DNA of 64,000 nt from Bdellovibrio bacteriovorus (GCF_025558485.1 NZ_CP102930.1:2728001-2792000); one strand, 5' to 3'; shown: positions 35,435 to 48,367, numbered from the stretch's first letter. A program made the numbers and translations. The notes: generated by a model not told the origin, from the letters alone.

Positions 35435-36350
35435 ATTTGGTTCTGATCTCGAAGCAGTTGTGAATTTTTTTATCATGGAAATCCTGCGGGATGCTTTCTG
35501 TGGTGATTTCTTTCACTCTGTATTTGGACAGAATGCTGTCGGAAATCTTAAACTTCCTCTTGTTGTTCGAGAAATACAGAACTCCCTCGGGGGCCAGCAT
35601 TTTCATGCAGCTATCGACCAGGAAATCCTGATCGCGTTCGACCTCGAAAGTGTCCTCCATTTTCTTGGAGTTCGAGAATGTCGGCGGGTCCAGAAAAATC
35701 ATGTCAAAACTGTTCGAATTTTTTTGCGAGCGCAGCCAATCCAGCACATCGGCATTGACGAAACTGTGGCTACCAAGCTCAATTTCATTTAGCTGGAAGT
35801 TGTCCTGAGCCCAGCGCAGATAGGTTTGCGACATATCCACGCTGGTCGTGCGCGCCCCACCCAGAGCGGCAAACACGCTGACGGACCCTGTATAGCAGAA
35901 TAGATTCAGGAAACGCTGATCTTTTGCGGTCTTAAAGACCTTTTGGCGCATGGGCCGGTGATCTAAAAACAACCCCGTATCCAGATAGTCGTACAAATTT
36001 ACTTTCAACAAAGCCTGCGATTCACGCACAACGAAGGTGTCTTCTTTGGCGTCGAGCTTTTCGTATTGTTTCAGGCCTTCCTGACGTTCACGCTTTTTGA
36101 TGACGACCTTGGAATCATCACATTTAAACAAAGCCTTTAACGCCTCCCGTACATGGGGCAGATGATTCTTATCCTTGTCGCGCAAGTCACTTTTGTCGTA
36201 GATCAGGAAGTGATCTTTGTAGATATCAACAATGTAGGGATATTCGGGAATATCACGATCATACAGGCGGAAAGCCTCGATTTGATGGCGTTCGGCCCAG
36301 CTTTTCAGTTTTTTGAAGTTCTTTTCCAAGCGGTTTTTGATCATGTCCAT
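35433..36350 (-). CDS. Stand-alone RlmK-type 23S rRNA guanine-N7 methyltransferase
   Basis: A 305-residue protein matching the C-terminal half of the fused E. coli RlmKL, which makes m7G2069. It starts with NRLEKNFKKLKSW and RLYDRDIPEYP, has SAM motif I FLNLFCYTGSVSVFAALGGA and the catalytic-loop block LDPPTFSNSKKM. No THUMP domain or RlmL half is attached. The ATG at 36350 lacks a strong Shine-Dalgarno. An RlmI-like role is an alternative. Confidence 0.87.
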   Translation of the reverse strand: MDMIKNRLEKNFKKLKSWAERHQIEAFRLYDRDIPEYPYIVDIYKDHFLIYDKSDLRDKDKNHLPHVREALKALFKCDDSKVVIKKRERQEGLKQYEKLDAKEDTFVVRESQALLKVNLYDYLDTGLFLDHRPMRQKVFKTAKDQRFLNLFCYTGSVSVFAALGGARTTSVDMSQTYLRWAQDNFQLNEIELGSHSFVNADVLDWLRSQKNSNSFDMIFLDPPTFSNSKKMEDTFEVERDQDFLVDSCMKMLAPEGVLYFSNNKRKFKISDSILSKYRVKEITTESIPQDFHDKKIHNCFEIRTK

Positions 36351-36372
36351 AGGGGCTTTTTAGACAATTTAG

Positions 36373-38819
<2,447 letters not shown>

Positions 38820-38915
38820 GACATAAGTGTATCTACACTCTTACAAAGATATAAAATTACAAAACGGGCTGGGGATTAAAACTTTGTAATTGCGCGTATC
38901 AACTGTTGAAGCGCA

Positions 38916-38945
38916 AAAAAAAGAGCCCTTGGATAAGGGCTCTTG
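38916..38945 (-). terminator. Terminator of the small exported FnIII-like protein gene
   Basis: On the minus strand AAGAGCCCTT pairs with AAGGGCTCTT and is followed by eight T. Confidence 0.88.
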
Positions 38946-38973
38946 GTGCGTGCAATCAAATTTTCGCAACAAC

Positions 38974-39450
38974 TTACTTTGCAGCGGGAGTTTCGAACAT
39001 AGACATTGCAAAGAAACTTTTGCGGAATGTGCTCCAGTTGTGTGATTTAACAGCTGCGACTCTCCAGAAATAGTGCTTACCAGCTTCCAGGCCAGTCACT
39101 TCAAAAGAGTTGTTCTTTACGGAGTACTCGTTTGCCACCAACCATTTGAAGTTAGGGTCTGTTGCCACTTGCACGTGGTATTCATCAGCGCCAGTAACTG
39201 CTTTCCAAGTCAGAGTGGTTTTATCTGCTTTGATCGCCTGATAGTAGCCTGGGCTTTCCAGTTCTGGTTTTGCCGGAACTTCGTTCTTTGCAGGGTCTGC
39301 TTTTGGTTGAGGGAACAAAGCGTTCATTTTTTCGGTCAAACCACCATGACCACCGCCGTGACCGCCACCACCATGAGCCTCTTCAGCCAAAGAAGCAGAA
39401 GCAAGAGTCAAAGTCATAGCGAACGCAAATAGAGATACCAAGATCTTCAT
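38974..39450 (-). CDS. Exported protein with His/Gly-rich segment and FnIII-like domain
   Basis: A 158-residue protein with a signal peptide (cleavage near SLA-EE), then EEAHGGGGHGGGHGG, a possible metal-binding stretch. Residues ~65-150 resemble one fibronectin type III repeat (LTWKAVTGADEYHVQVATD, AGKHYFWRVAAV). It is probably periplasmic or surface exposed. AAAGGAT precedes ATG 39450. Function unknown. Confidence 0.78.
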   Translation of the reverse strand: MKILVSLFAFAMTLTLASASLAEEAHGGGGHGGGHGGLTEKMNALFPQPKADPAKNEVPAKPELESPGYYQAIKADKTTLTWKAVTGADEYHVQVATDPNFKWLVANEYSVKNNSFEVTGLEAGKHYFWRVAAVKSHNWSTFRKSFFAMSMFETPAAK

Positions 39451-39513
39451 GATTTAATCCTTTTGTAAACGATGCTTAGAAAGTAAAATAAAACCGGGAT
39501 TAAGAAAACCTTC

Positions 39514-39542
39514 TTGCACGAAATGCTGGATAGTGTTAGAAA
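39514..39542 (+). promoter_or_regulatory. Probable rnpB promoter
   Basis: TTGCAC (39514-39519), 17-bp spacer, TAGAAA (39537-39542); expected start about 20 bp before the P1 helix of the RNA. Confidence 0.55.
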
Positions 39543-39561
39543 TCCCCACGGTTTTGCGGAT

Positions 39562-39960
39562 GATTGCTCTAATAAGACTCTAAATTCCTGAAATTAGAGA
39601 GGAAAGTCCGGACTCCCTCTAAATTCCTGAAATTAGAGAGGAAAGTCCGGACTCCATATGGCAGCGCAAGGGGTAACGCCCCTCGGTAGTAATACTAGGA
39701 ACAGTGGAACAGAGAGAATGTCCAGGGCATTGAGCCAGACACCGGGAACGGGAGGGTCTGGGGAGCCGCTGGAGTGAAAACAGCCAAACTCTGCGCGGAG
39801 CAAGATCAAATAGGGTGACATTAGTAGGGCGGCCAGCCCGTAGTCACCGGGTAAGATCGCTTGAGGGTGTCAGTAATGCCACTCCCAGAGGAATGATCAT
39901 CCACGATTATCGGGGCAAATTATGGGACCTGGTGATTGGGACAGAATCCGGCTTATAGCA
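39562..39960 (+). ncRNA. rnpB: RNase P RNA (type A), with internal duplication
   Basis: This is the catalytic RNA that matures tRNA 5' ends. Conserved regions seen in order are GAGGAAAGTCCGGACTCC (P4/P5 strand), GGTAACGCC, GGAGCAAGATCAAATAGG, AGAGGAATGATCATC and ACAGAATCCGGCTTATAG at the 3' end. P1 forms between TTGCT...ATAAG (about 39564-39577) and CTTATAGCAA at the 3' end. The P3 hairpin plus the P4 5' strand occurs twice as a perfect 39-bp tandem repeat, so the molecule has two candidate P4 strands. Ends are estimates from pairing. Confidence 0.93.
39578..39655 (+). repeat. Perfect tandem duplication of 39 bp inside rnpB
   Basis: Units 39578-39616 and 39617-39655 are identical. Each holds the P3 hairpin (CTCTAA...TTAGAG) and the universally conserved AGGAAAGTCCGGACTCC. 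Confidence 0.97.
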
Positions 39961-40158
39961 AAACCGAGATCCCGCCTTCTTATTTTTCCTTTGGTGCCGT
40001 AGCACTGAAGGCAGTTCGTTTCATTCTTGAGCGTGGCTCACAACTGGGTCTCCAGATAGTTCAGTTTTCCCTGTATTTGGGTCGAAATAACCTGAAGTGG
40101 TTATGCGTTTTCCTGCCTGGGTCTCCGATAAAGCATACAGTGCTTCTCGGAGGTTTGC

Positions 40159-42274
40159 GTGCGATTGGTTTCGTTTTGGTTTGCACCTGTAGCTTTATCA
40201 TTACTTTTAACGACGGCTTGTTCGTTGGACGCTTCTTTGTTGAGCGATCTGACGTCCACTATCGGGAACAACGACGGTGGAAACGGTGGCGGTGATGGCG
40301 GCGGTGGACACATTGGTTCCGAGACAGATCCTTTGCAGTTTACGACCAATAAAGTGGAGTTCGGTCATGTGACCGTGGGAACCACGAACTCCCGAACCGT
40401 GACCGTTAAAAATTATGGATCCAAAGCCGTTGAAGGTTTGCGTAGCTGGCGACTGAATTTCCCATTCCGCTTTGTCGGGGATGTTTTCCCGGGAACGGGA
40501 GGAACTTGTTCGGAAGCCCTGGCAAGTCAGGCTTCTTGCACTGTCGTTTTATCATTTGCAGCCAGCGCGCCTGCAAGTTTTCAGGATGATTTTGAAGTTC
40601 GTTATGAATATGAGGGGGCGGATCAGTCCAAGTCTGTGCAGATGGTTGCCTCGGCGGATTCTGGCATCACAGCTCTTGAAGTCAAAGCGGGAACGCGTTC
40701 TTTTTGTGCGCGTCTTTCCAATCAAAGTTTGAAGTGTTGGGGTAATGGAGGACAAGGTCGTCAATTGGGCGATGGTGTGAGTTATTCCATGAGTGAGGGT
40801 GTCACTCTTCCTGTTACGCCTCTGCAAATGGATGCTGGAGTTTTAAGTTTTGATATGACCGGTAGCTACAGCTGTGCAGTGAAAACGGGCGGTGAGGTTT
40901 GGTGTTGGGGTTACAACGTTCCGGGAGCTTGGGGAGTTTTGAATTCTCCGGTGCTGCTTATTGGTTCAGACGCAGTTCAGGTTTCAGTCGGCAGTGCCAC
41001 GGCAGGATGTGCGGTGATGAGCACGGGGCAGATTCGTTGCTGGGGTTTTAATGACAATGGCATTGTTGGAAACAATCAGACAACAGGAGTTGTAACAAGC
41101 CCGACACTGGTGATGGGCTTTATGGGAACGGCTGTTGATGTGGCGGTGGGCAGTGCGTCTGCCTGTGCGCTCACTTCGACGGGAGAGGTGTACTGCTGGG
41201 GTTCGAACGCGGACAATGGAATCCTTCGTCCGGTAAATAATGACAAGTATCCTACGGCGGCTCAGGTGGCCGGAATGCCAACGGGTATTGTTAATATCGA
41301 AACCGCATCCCACTCGAATCAGTATTGTGTGTTGTCTGAGGCGGACCCGACGTCTGCTCGTGAAGTGCATTGTTGGGGAAGAGATTATGGGACAACTCCG
41401 GTGAAAATCACGGGATTGTCAGGGCGAGTGTCGCATCTTGATCATCATATTAATTCTTCAGAGTGGTGCGTGGCAGCCGAAGATGAGTCCACTTTGTACT
41501 GTTGGAACAGTGGTGAAACTGCGGCCGGGGTGGAAAACTTTGGCTTGCCTAAGATCAGCATGGTTGAAAAAGGTATCTTTATTAACACGCAATGTGCTGT
41601 TTCTGAGGGACGTGTGTATTGCTGGGGAGCCAACTTAGATGGAGCATTGGGAATTGGTGGCGCAGCAACGCAGTACTCGGATCTTGTGCCTCAGACGGTT
41701 CCGGGTTTAAGCAGCGTGACTGAGATGGCCATGAACAATGAGGGCCTGGCAGTGGAATCTTCCGGCGCTTTGTGGTGTTGGGGGTTTAATCAGTCTGGTG
41801 CCTGCGGAACCGGCGACATCAAGGGTGTGGCTTTGCCTCGCAAAATATTCCACAACGGTGTCACTTCGGTGGCCACTAATGGCTATAACTCCTGCATCGC
41901 TCGCAATGGCAAAGGTTATTGTGCGGGTGACAACTTCGGTTCGTCCTATGTTCCCGTGGGAAGCTTTACCAATTTAAGCCGGGTGACAGGCGAATATCAC
42001 TATTGCGGTATTGACGATGGTGCGGCTTATTGCTGGGGCTGGTTTGACAGCCAGGCTCTGGGAGTTGCGAGTTGTATTGGCGATTGCAATACGGAACCTC
42101 AGGCTGTGACAAATATGAACTCGGGAGTAACCAGTGTGGCCGTGGGTTATGGATTCTCCTGCGCTGTCAAAAGCGGGCAAGTCTATTGCTGGGGAAACAA
42201 TGATGACGGTCGTTTGGGAAGTGCGGGAGGAAACACCTCCACACCTCGTTTGATTGACAGTGCCTTTTCTGACT

Positions 42275-42288
<14 letters not shown>
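40159..42288 (+). CDS. RCC1-repeat lipoprotein, 3' end replaced by a 23S rRNA fragment
   Basis: A 709-residue exported protein starting at GTG 40159 behind CGGAGG. The signal peptide ends TTAC, an acceptable lipobox. A Gly/Asn/Asp-rich linker follows, then an Ig-like domain (residues ~60-165) of the choice-of-anchor type, and then about ten RCC1-like blades, each with an SCAV/CALT...VYCWGxN pattern. The final blade is cut short: the last codons (FVGV and the TGA stop) lie in sequence that matches 23S rRNA. The true C-terminus is probably lost. Predicted beta-propeller, surface exposed; binding partner unknown. Confidence 0.82.
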
Positions 42289-42337
<49 letters not shown>

Positions 42338-42371
42338 CAACCGCAGGTTCGGTTCATAAAATTCAAAATGA

Positions 42372-43454
42372 AACAGTCGTATCCAGCGCCATCCACCAGG
42401 TATTCCTTTTGGTATCACGAATCTGGTTCCAAAAACGGAAGAGACCTTCAAATCCTTGGAAAAGCGTAACACGTACTATGAATCCAAGATTGACCACAGT
42501 AAGGTGATTGTTGTGGATGCGGAATCGGATGCTCCGCAGGCGTATTTTGGTTCCAAAAACTGGTCTGATCACAGTGGTGGCTACTACTATGACAATGCCC
42601 TTTACATCAAAGGCCCGGCGGCCGCACTGGTGCAGGCGGCGTACTATGATGATGTGGATGCGGCTTTGACGACAGATGTAAATGAAAGAAAATGGTTCTA
42701 TTACAAGGAACAGGGCTATTCCAATGAAGCTTACCTGAAGAATCGTGAACAAATTCTGTCCTGGTTTAAGCTAAAACGCATGAGCTTCCCGGCAGTGGGT
42801 GATCAGTCCGTGCGTCTGGCCGAGGCCAATGTGGATGCAAAGATCAAAGACACCCGCAATCTGCTGGTGGATATGATTTCCAAAGCGGAAAGCCACATTT
42901 ACATGGAACATCTGTTTATCTATGACAAATACATCAACGATGCGTTGATGAAGCGTAAGGCACAGATTCCGGCTTTGAAAATCCATATCCTTGCTGATCA
43001 CAACGGAAACTTTGCGATGGGTGGGTTGCCGAATACGCTGTTCCTGGATCAAATGATGCGTCATGGAGTGGAGGTGAAGGCCCGTCGCACCCTGGGTATC
43101 GAAGCTCGTTTCCCGAATGGTAAAACACAAGGGTATCATCAGGAAAATCACCGTAAGATCATGTCTGTTGATGGTAAGGTGATGCTGGTGGGGTCTTCTA
43201 ATCTGAATCCGGACACCTTGCAGGGAAGCTTCCGGGAATTCGGGGCACAACTGTTTGATCAGAAGGTGATTGGCGGCTTTGAAAGTGAATTTGTTGCGGC
43301 TTGGAATGATGACAAGCAGGTGGGACCGTTCTATGAAACGGACCGTCTGCAATTGCAGCTTTCCGGCAAGACGCTGTCACCGGAAGTGAGTAAAATTATC
43401 AATGATCTGGGTGCGACATTGCTCAGAGCCAAAGATGACCTGGAAAAAAGATAA
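42372..43454 (+). pseudogene. Phospholipase D/cardiolipin-synthase-like gene lacking its 5' end
   Basis: The open frame begins right after a stop at 42369 and runs 360 codons. Two HKD motifs are present, IDHSKVIVVD with GSKNWS and NHRKIMSVDG with GSSNLNPDT, as in two-domain PLD enzymes. The first normally follows more than 100 residues, missing here. The frame has no ATG with a ribosome site; TTG 42456 is the earliest plausible start and lies only a few codons before the first motif. Shortened protein may or may not be made. A terminator follows. Confidence 0.75.
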
Positions 43455-43465
43455 GATGTCCCGCG

Positions 43466-43500
43466 AAAAGCCGAAGCAGAACTTCGGCTTTTTGGTTTTT
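43466..43500 (+). terminator. Intrinsic terminator after the PLD gene
   Basis: AAAAGCCGAAG pairs with CTTCGGCTTTT over a five-base loop, followed by T-rich sequence. Confidence 0.88.
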
Positions 43501-43517
43501 TGGGGTATGCTTCAGCC

Positions 43518-45311
43518 ATGGAAAAAATGGCTTGGAATATCGAATCAGAATACCCGTCTTATAACTCCGTTGAATTTCAGAATGAATTTGATCTGACGAA
43601 ATCTCAGGTCGATCAGATTGAAAAAGACGTCAAAGCTTTGCGTGAACCTTGGGATGCGCAAGTGGAATCCATTCAGAAAATTCTGGTGAATGCGGATCAG
43701 ACACAGGTGTTGCTGGCGAACATGAGCACCTACCTGATGTGCCATCTTTCGGTGGACAGCTCCCTGAATGAAGCGCAGGCAAAAAGATCTGAAGTCAACG
43801 ATCTGATGTCGCGTATGTATCAGTCTCTGGTGCCGGTGAATAGCTTTGTAAAATCTTGTTCCGAAGAAATTTTGCAAAAGATTCTGGCTCATCCGGAGCT
43901 GGCAGCCAGTGATTTCCTTTGGGCGGAAAAAAGAAGTTTGAAACCTTTCATGCTTTCTGATGGTGAAGAGACCCTGCTTCAGGCCATATCCACACCGGGT
44001 CTGCATGCATGGGGAGAACTCTATGGAAAACTGAGCGGTTCCATGCGTTGTGAGCTGAAGTATGCGGATCGCACCGAAACAGTGGGGCTAGCACAGGCAG
44101 CGGCTTTGACTCGCAGCCAGGATGAAGGCACCCGCCGCGTGGCGTGGACCTCTATTCAGGAGGCCTGGACAGTTCATAAGGAATCCGCAGCAGCAATTTT
44201 GAATGCTTTGGCGGGCTGGCGCCATGAAGAAAATAAGAAGCGCTCTCACGCAGTGACGGCGCACTATTTGGATCAGTCTTTGTTCCACAGCCGTATCACT
44301 CGTGAGACTCTGGAGGCCATGCTTTCAGCCTGCCATGACAATGTGGAACTGTCCCGCAAGGCGCCCTTGGCGATGGCAAAACTGATGGGCAAGAAAGTTT
44401 TGGACCCGTGGGATCTTTTGGCGCAAAGCCCGATTTCCGCCTCTAAAAAAGAACGCAGTTACGAAGATGGCCTGACGATGATTAAGGAAGCTTTTGCGCA
44501 GGCGGATGGTTCGATGTCGGATTTCGTCGGCATGATGGCGGATAAGAACTGGATCGAGGCGCGTATTCTGCCGAACAAGCGCAACGGTGCTTACTGCACA
44601 GGTTTCCAGAAACGCCGTGAACCGCGTGTGTTTATGACTTACATGGGCTCAAACAGTGACATCTCCACTTTGGCGCACGAATTGGGCCATGCGTATCATT
44701 CCTGGGTGATGCGCGATATGCCTCGTGCGCAGACACGGTATCCGATGACTTTGGCTGAAACAGCCAGCATCTTCTCTGAGACTTTGTTGCACGATGTGCT
44801 TTTGGAAAAAGCGCAGACGCGAGAGGAAAAGATTGAATTTGCCTGGGGTGAAATTGAAGGGGCGGCAAGCTTCCTTTTGAATATCCCGGCGCGATTTGAT
44901 TTTGAGAAAAGTTTCTATGACAAGCGGGCAAAGCGCACGCTAAGTTCTGACGAGCTGACCCAACTGACAGATGAAGCCTGGACGAAGTGGTACGGACCAA
45001 CTTTAAGTGCCAATGATAAAATGTTCTGGGCGACGAAACTGCATTTTGCGATGTCAGGTATTAGCTTCTATAACTATCCTTATACCTTTGGTTATCTGTT
45101 CAGTATGAGTGTCTATGCCCGCCGTCAGGAACTGGGTAAGGACTTTATGAAGACTTATATTAATATTCTGCGCGACACAGGACGTATGAGTGCGGAAGAC
45201 TTGGTACAGAAACATCTGGGTGAAGATATCCGTCGTCCCGAGTTCTGGAAGAAATCAATTTCAGTTATTAACAGGAAAATCACCGATTTTGAAAAGCTCG
45301 CCCTGGGATAG
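43518..45311 (+). CDS. pepF: M3 family oligoendopeptidase F
   Basis: A 597-residue cytosolic zinc oligopeptidase. The zinc site is HELGH (H387, E388, H391), with a downstream Glu in ETASIFSE and the substrate loop FYNYPYTFGYLF near the C-terminus. It degrades peptides of about 7-17 residues in known members, fitting use of prey protein. ATG 43518 is preferred; ATG 43527 is possible. The upstream terminator separates it from the PLD gene. Confidence 0.9.
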   Translation: MEKMAWNIESEYPSYNSVEFQNEFDLTKSQVDQIEKDVKALREPWDAQVESIQKILVNADQTQVLLANMSTYLMCHLSVDSSLNEAQAKRSEVNDLMSRMYQSLVPVNSFVKSCSEEILQKILAHPELAASDFLWAEKRSLKPFMLSDGEETLLQAISTPGLHAWGELYGKLSGSMRCELKYADRTETVGLAQAAALTRSQDEGTRRVAWTSIQEAWTVHKESAAAILNALAGWRHEENKKRSHAVTAHYLDQSLFHSRITRETLEAMLSACHDNVELSRKAPLAMAKLMGKKVLDPWDLLAQSPISASKKERSYEDGLTMIKEAFAQADGSMSDFVGMMADKNWIEARILPNKRNGAYCTGFQKRREPRVFMTYMGSNSDISTLAHELGHAYHSWVMRDMPRAQTRYPMTLAETASIFSETLLHDVLLEKAQTREEKIEFAWGEIEGAASFLLNIPARFDFEKSFYDKRAKRTLSSDELTQLTDEAWTKWYGPTLSANDKMFWATKLHFAMSGISFYNYPYTFGYLFSMSVYARRQELGKDFMKTYINILRDTGRMSAEDLVQKHLGEDIRRPEFWKKSISVINRKITDFEKLALG

Positions 45312-45335
45312 GGCGAGCCCGGTGCGAGATCCGGC

Positions 45336-45956
45336 TTAGTGAGTGCTGGATCTCATCGCCTGGACTTTTTGGCCTGCCGGACGACTGTGGCAGGTTTGGC
45401 TCCATTTTGTGATGTTTGGATAGTTTGACAGATCAAACTGCAAAGCATGCAAAATGCCGATAACAGAAGCGACATTGATATCAGCCACGGTAAAGCGATT
45501 TCCAACCAGATAATTTTTTCCGGTCAGTCCCTTTTCCAGAACTTGCAGATAACGAGGCAGGACATTCTGGGCGTCAGCAATGATATTGGGATTTCTATGT
45601 TCTGCCGGAACGAACATGGCTTGAATCAACCAGTCCACAGCTGGTTTTTGCAGGTCCACCAAAGACCAGAAGCTCCATTGCAGTATTTGCCCTTCTTCTT
45701 CCGCATTTTGTGCGGCCATCGGGCTGTTGTGTTTTTTCGCCAGATAGTTGGTGATCGCCATGGATTCCCACAGCACATATTCACCATCCACGATTGCAGG
45801 CACTTTTCCGTTAGGATTGATCTTTAGATATTCCTCGGACTTGTGCTGCTTTTCGCGCATGTTCAATGGAACTTGTTCATAGGGAAGTCCTAATTCTTCC
45901 ATCATCCAGTAACAGCGACCAGCACTTGAAAGTGGAGATCCGTAAATTTTAATCAT
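45336..45956 (-). CDS. Glutathione S-transferase-like protein
   Basis: A 206-residue GST: thioredoxin-like N-domain with SSAGRCYW and the glutathione-contact GKVPAIVDGEYVLWESMAI, then an all-helical C-domain with the N-capping box FTVADINVAS. It lies 15 bp after the ABC permease gene on the same strand and is probably the last gene of that operon. The C-terminal end overlaps an inverted repeat (45325-45353). Confidence 0.85.
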   Translation of the reverse strand: MIKIYGSPLSSAGRCYWMMEELGLPYEQVPLNMREKQHKSEEYLKINPNGKVPAIVDGEYVLWESMAITNYLAKKHNSPMAAQNAEEEGQILQWSFWSLVDLQKPAVDWLIQAMFVPAEHRNPNIIADAQNVLPRYLQVLEKGLTGKNYLVGNRFTVADINVASVIGILHALQFDLSNYPNITKWSQTCHSRPAGQKVQAMRSSTH

Positions 45957-45971
45957 ATCGAAAGCCTTTCT

Positions 45972-46766
45972 TTAGGAACTTGCACTGGAATAAAAGCGCA
46001 GGGCAAATTTCCAGAACTTGTTTGTTAAATAAATCAAAATACCCGACAGCGCCACAACCCATGCAAACAGGGCCAGATCCGGTGGTTCCAGCAGGGCGCG
46101 GGCAGGAACGCTGGCAATCACCCCAACAGGCAGGGCGGTCAGCAGCATCCATTTAAACCAAGGAACGTAAATGGAATCCGGGCGCATCCCCAGACGATAA
46201 ATCTGATACCAGATAAACTGCAAGTTTTCTGACCGGGCAAATATCACAGCCGTGGAGGCCATAAAGAATCGCATCGCGTACAGAGCCACAAGTCCGCACG
46301 GAATCAGGACAATCAACCACAATAGACGCAGCCATTCAAAGTTTGAAAGCTGGACAATGCTGTAAATGAACCAACTGCTGGCGATCAAAAGATTTCCAAT
46401 CATTGCCGTAGAGGCCTTTTGCAGCGAAATCATAAATTGCGAGTTGATAGGTTTTGCCAAAAGCAGATCCAGGTCACCCTTGCGGACTTTTTCTGAAAAC
46501 TGATCCAGATTCTCTGACAGAATGATCATGTAAAGTCCATCGACCACAAACACGACGCCCAGAAAGACGCGCATTTGTTCCAGATTCCAGTCCCCGATCT
46601 TGGGTGTGTGGCGGAACAGGACTTCAAAAGTCATAATCTGAGCCAGATACCAGAAAATATCCGTGGCAATGCGAGTGACAAAGTTCACACGGTATTCAAG
46701 ATCTGCGATGAAGCTGGTACGGAAAAGAGCGCCGTACAAAGAAAGATACTTTTTCAGCGTCTTCAT
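45972..46766 (-). CDS. ABC-2 type permease (COG4587/COG3694-like)
   Basis: A 264-residue membrane protein with six helices. MKTLKKYLSLYGALFRTSFIADLEYRVNF and the RKGDLDLLLAKPINSQF loop identify the permease family. ATG 46766 lies one base after the stop of the upstream permease, with AGGGGC as ribosome site. It forms a heteromeric exporter with the next two gene products; the substrate is unknown. Confidence 0.83.
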   Translation of the reverse strand: MKTLKKYLSLYGALFRTSFIADLEYRVNFVTRIATDIFWYLAQIMTFEVLFRHTPKIGDWNLEQMRVFLGVVFVVDGLYMIILSENLDQFSEKVRKGDLDLLLAKPINSQFMISLQKASTAMIGNLLIASSWFIYSIVQLSNFEWLRLLWLIVLIPCGLVALYAMRFFMASTAVIFARSENLQFIWYQIYRLGMRPDSIYVPWFKWMLLTALPVGVIASVPARALLEPPDLALFAWVVALSGILIYLTNKFWKFALRFYSSASS

Positions 46767-46767
46767 G

Positions 46768-47580
46768 TTAAGCCCCTGTTCCGGTATAAACATTGACACC
46801 TTTGCGCCACAACCAGACACCCAGCATATTCACAACAACGATTCCCATGGTGACAGAGGCAAAAGCCTGCCAGATCGAAGCCACCTCCAGTCGCCCTGTC
46901 AGATAGCCGACAGGCACATAAACACCGGCACTAAATGGCAGAGCAACCATGATGGATTTCAAAGGCTCTGGCATCAGATCCAGCGGGAACAGCTCACCTG
47001 TCATCAGCCACAAAGCCAGATTTTTGGCTCCGGTGATGGCGTAAACCTTGTTCAGATAAAAGGCCCCGGCGGCGATCACAAAGCTGATCGAATGCACCAG
47101 CACCAGATAATAGAATTCCAGTGCAAAAGCCAATGGCAGACGTTCAAATTTGGTCGGCAGATCGAAAACCAGAATCGCGGCAAAAGGAATCAGCATGGAC
47201 ACCCCTGTAGTGACCAGCTTGTAGCCCATCAACTGCGAGAAATAGTATTCATAGAAGGTCATCGGGCGGACCAGCAGACTATTGACTGAGCCGGAGTCAA
47301 TCTCCTGAATCATACGATACTCGTACATCCAGCTTGTGCAAATGCGCGCAAAGAAGGCGGCCCACAAAGCATAGGCCAGATAATACTCTCGCCCGAATCC
47401 GGCGATTTCTGTCGCCCCGGCGCCTTTGAATACGGCAAACCACAGTAGCATCTCAATACCCGTGGTCAGCGAGGGCTGAACAACGGCATCGACAAAATAA
47501 TTCAGACGATATTCAAGATTGGACTGGATCGCGAGCTTAGCGAACGCGAGATTCCGTTTCCAAAAAGCGGCGAATGACAT
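46768..47580 (-). CDS. ABC-2 type permease (COG4587/COG3694-like), second subunit
   Basis: About 270 residues and six helices, with the parallel features SNLEYRLNYFVDAVV and EIDSGSVNSLLVRPMTFYEYY. It overlaps the ATPase gene by roughly 44 bp. ATG 47580 is chosen; an in-frame ATG at 47601 would lengthen the overlap. Confidence 0.82.
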   Translation of the reverse strand: MSFAAFWKRNLAFAKLAIQSNLEYRLNYFVDAVVQPSLTTGIEMLLWFAVFKGAGATEIAGFGREYYLAYALWAAFFARICTSWMYEYRMIQEIDSGSVNSLLVRPMTFYEYYFSQLMGYKLVTTGVSMLIPFAAILVFDLPTKFERLPLAFALEFYYLVLVHSISFVIAAGAFYLNKVYAITGAKNLALWLMTGELFPLDLMPEPLKSIMVALPFSAGVYVPVGYLTGRLEVASIWQAFASVTMGIVVVNMLGVWLWRKGVNVYTGTGA

Positions 47581-48367
47581 CTTCAAAATCGACCTCTTCA
47601 TTTTCAGCCAGTTCAGTGTTTGATTTAGCGACGAATTCCGGGACGGTGCCCTGATAGACGATGTTGCCTTTGCTGATTAAAAGTAATTTGTCAGCAAGTT
47701 TGGCGATGTCGTCCATATAGTGGCTGGTCAGGATCACGGTGGGTTCTTTTTCTTTCACATACTGATCCAGAAACTCACGAATGGTTTCCTGAGCCACAAT
47801 GTCCAAGCCGATGGTCGGCTCATCCAGAAACAGAACTTTAGGTTCATGTAAAAGAGCGCCGATGATTTCCATCTTCATGCGCTCTCCCAAACTTAAGCGA
47901 CGCAGTTGCGTGTGCAGCACGTGCGTGCATTGAAGCATTTCCGCCAGATGGTCCACGCGCTTGCGGGCTTGTTGGGGATCCAGATCATAGATACGCGCCA
48001 GCAAGGAATAAGAGTCCGCCGGGGAAATATCCCACCAGAGCTGATTTTTCTGCCCCAGCAGAATGCTGATCTGGCGAAGGAATTCGTTTTTTCTTTCCCA
48101 GGGTCTGTATCCCAGAACGCGTGCATCACCGCTGGTCGGAGTGACCAGGCCGGAAAGCATTTTCAGTAAGGTGGTTTTGCCTGCGCCGTTGGCTCCGACA
48201 AGCCCGACAATCTGGCCGGACTCGATTTGCAGGGTGGTTTTATCCAGCGCCACCTTAGAGATGTGCTTGCGGTTGACGAAGCCCTTTAGGGAGTTGATAA
48301 ATCCTTCGGGCTTTTGATAGGTCTGATAGACCCGGGAAAGTTCTGTAGTTTCAATTACTATCGCCAT
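47537..48367 (-). CDS. ABC transporter ATP-binding protein (COG4586-like)
   Basis: A 276-residue NatA-type ATPase: Walker A GLVGANGAGKTTLL, signature LSLGERMKMEI, Walker B VLFLDEPTIGLD and switch His in TSHYMDD. An N-terminal strand VYQTYQKPEGFINSLKGF is characteristic of the COG4586 group, always found with two ABC-2 permeases as here. First gene of a four-gene operon with the two permeases and the GST. Confidence 0.92.
   Translation of the reverse strand: MAIVIETTELSRVYQTYQKPEGFINSLKGFVNRKHISKVALDKTTLQIESGQIVGLVGANGAGKTTLLKMLSGLVTPTSGDARVLGYRPWERKNEFLRQISILLGQKNQLWWDISPADSYSLLARIYDLDPQQARKRVDHLAEMLQCTHVLHTQLRRLSLGERMKMEIIGALLHEPKVLFLDEPTIGLDIVAQETIREFLDQYVKEKEPTVILTSHYMDDIAKLADKLLLISKGNIVYQGTVPEFVAKSNTELAENEEVDFEDVIRRFLETESRVR

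Noticed and set aside
39578..39655. Direct repeat that could suggest a CRISPR unit
   Set aside because: Two contiguous units without spacers, and both are RNase P RNA core sequence.
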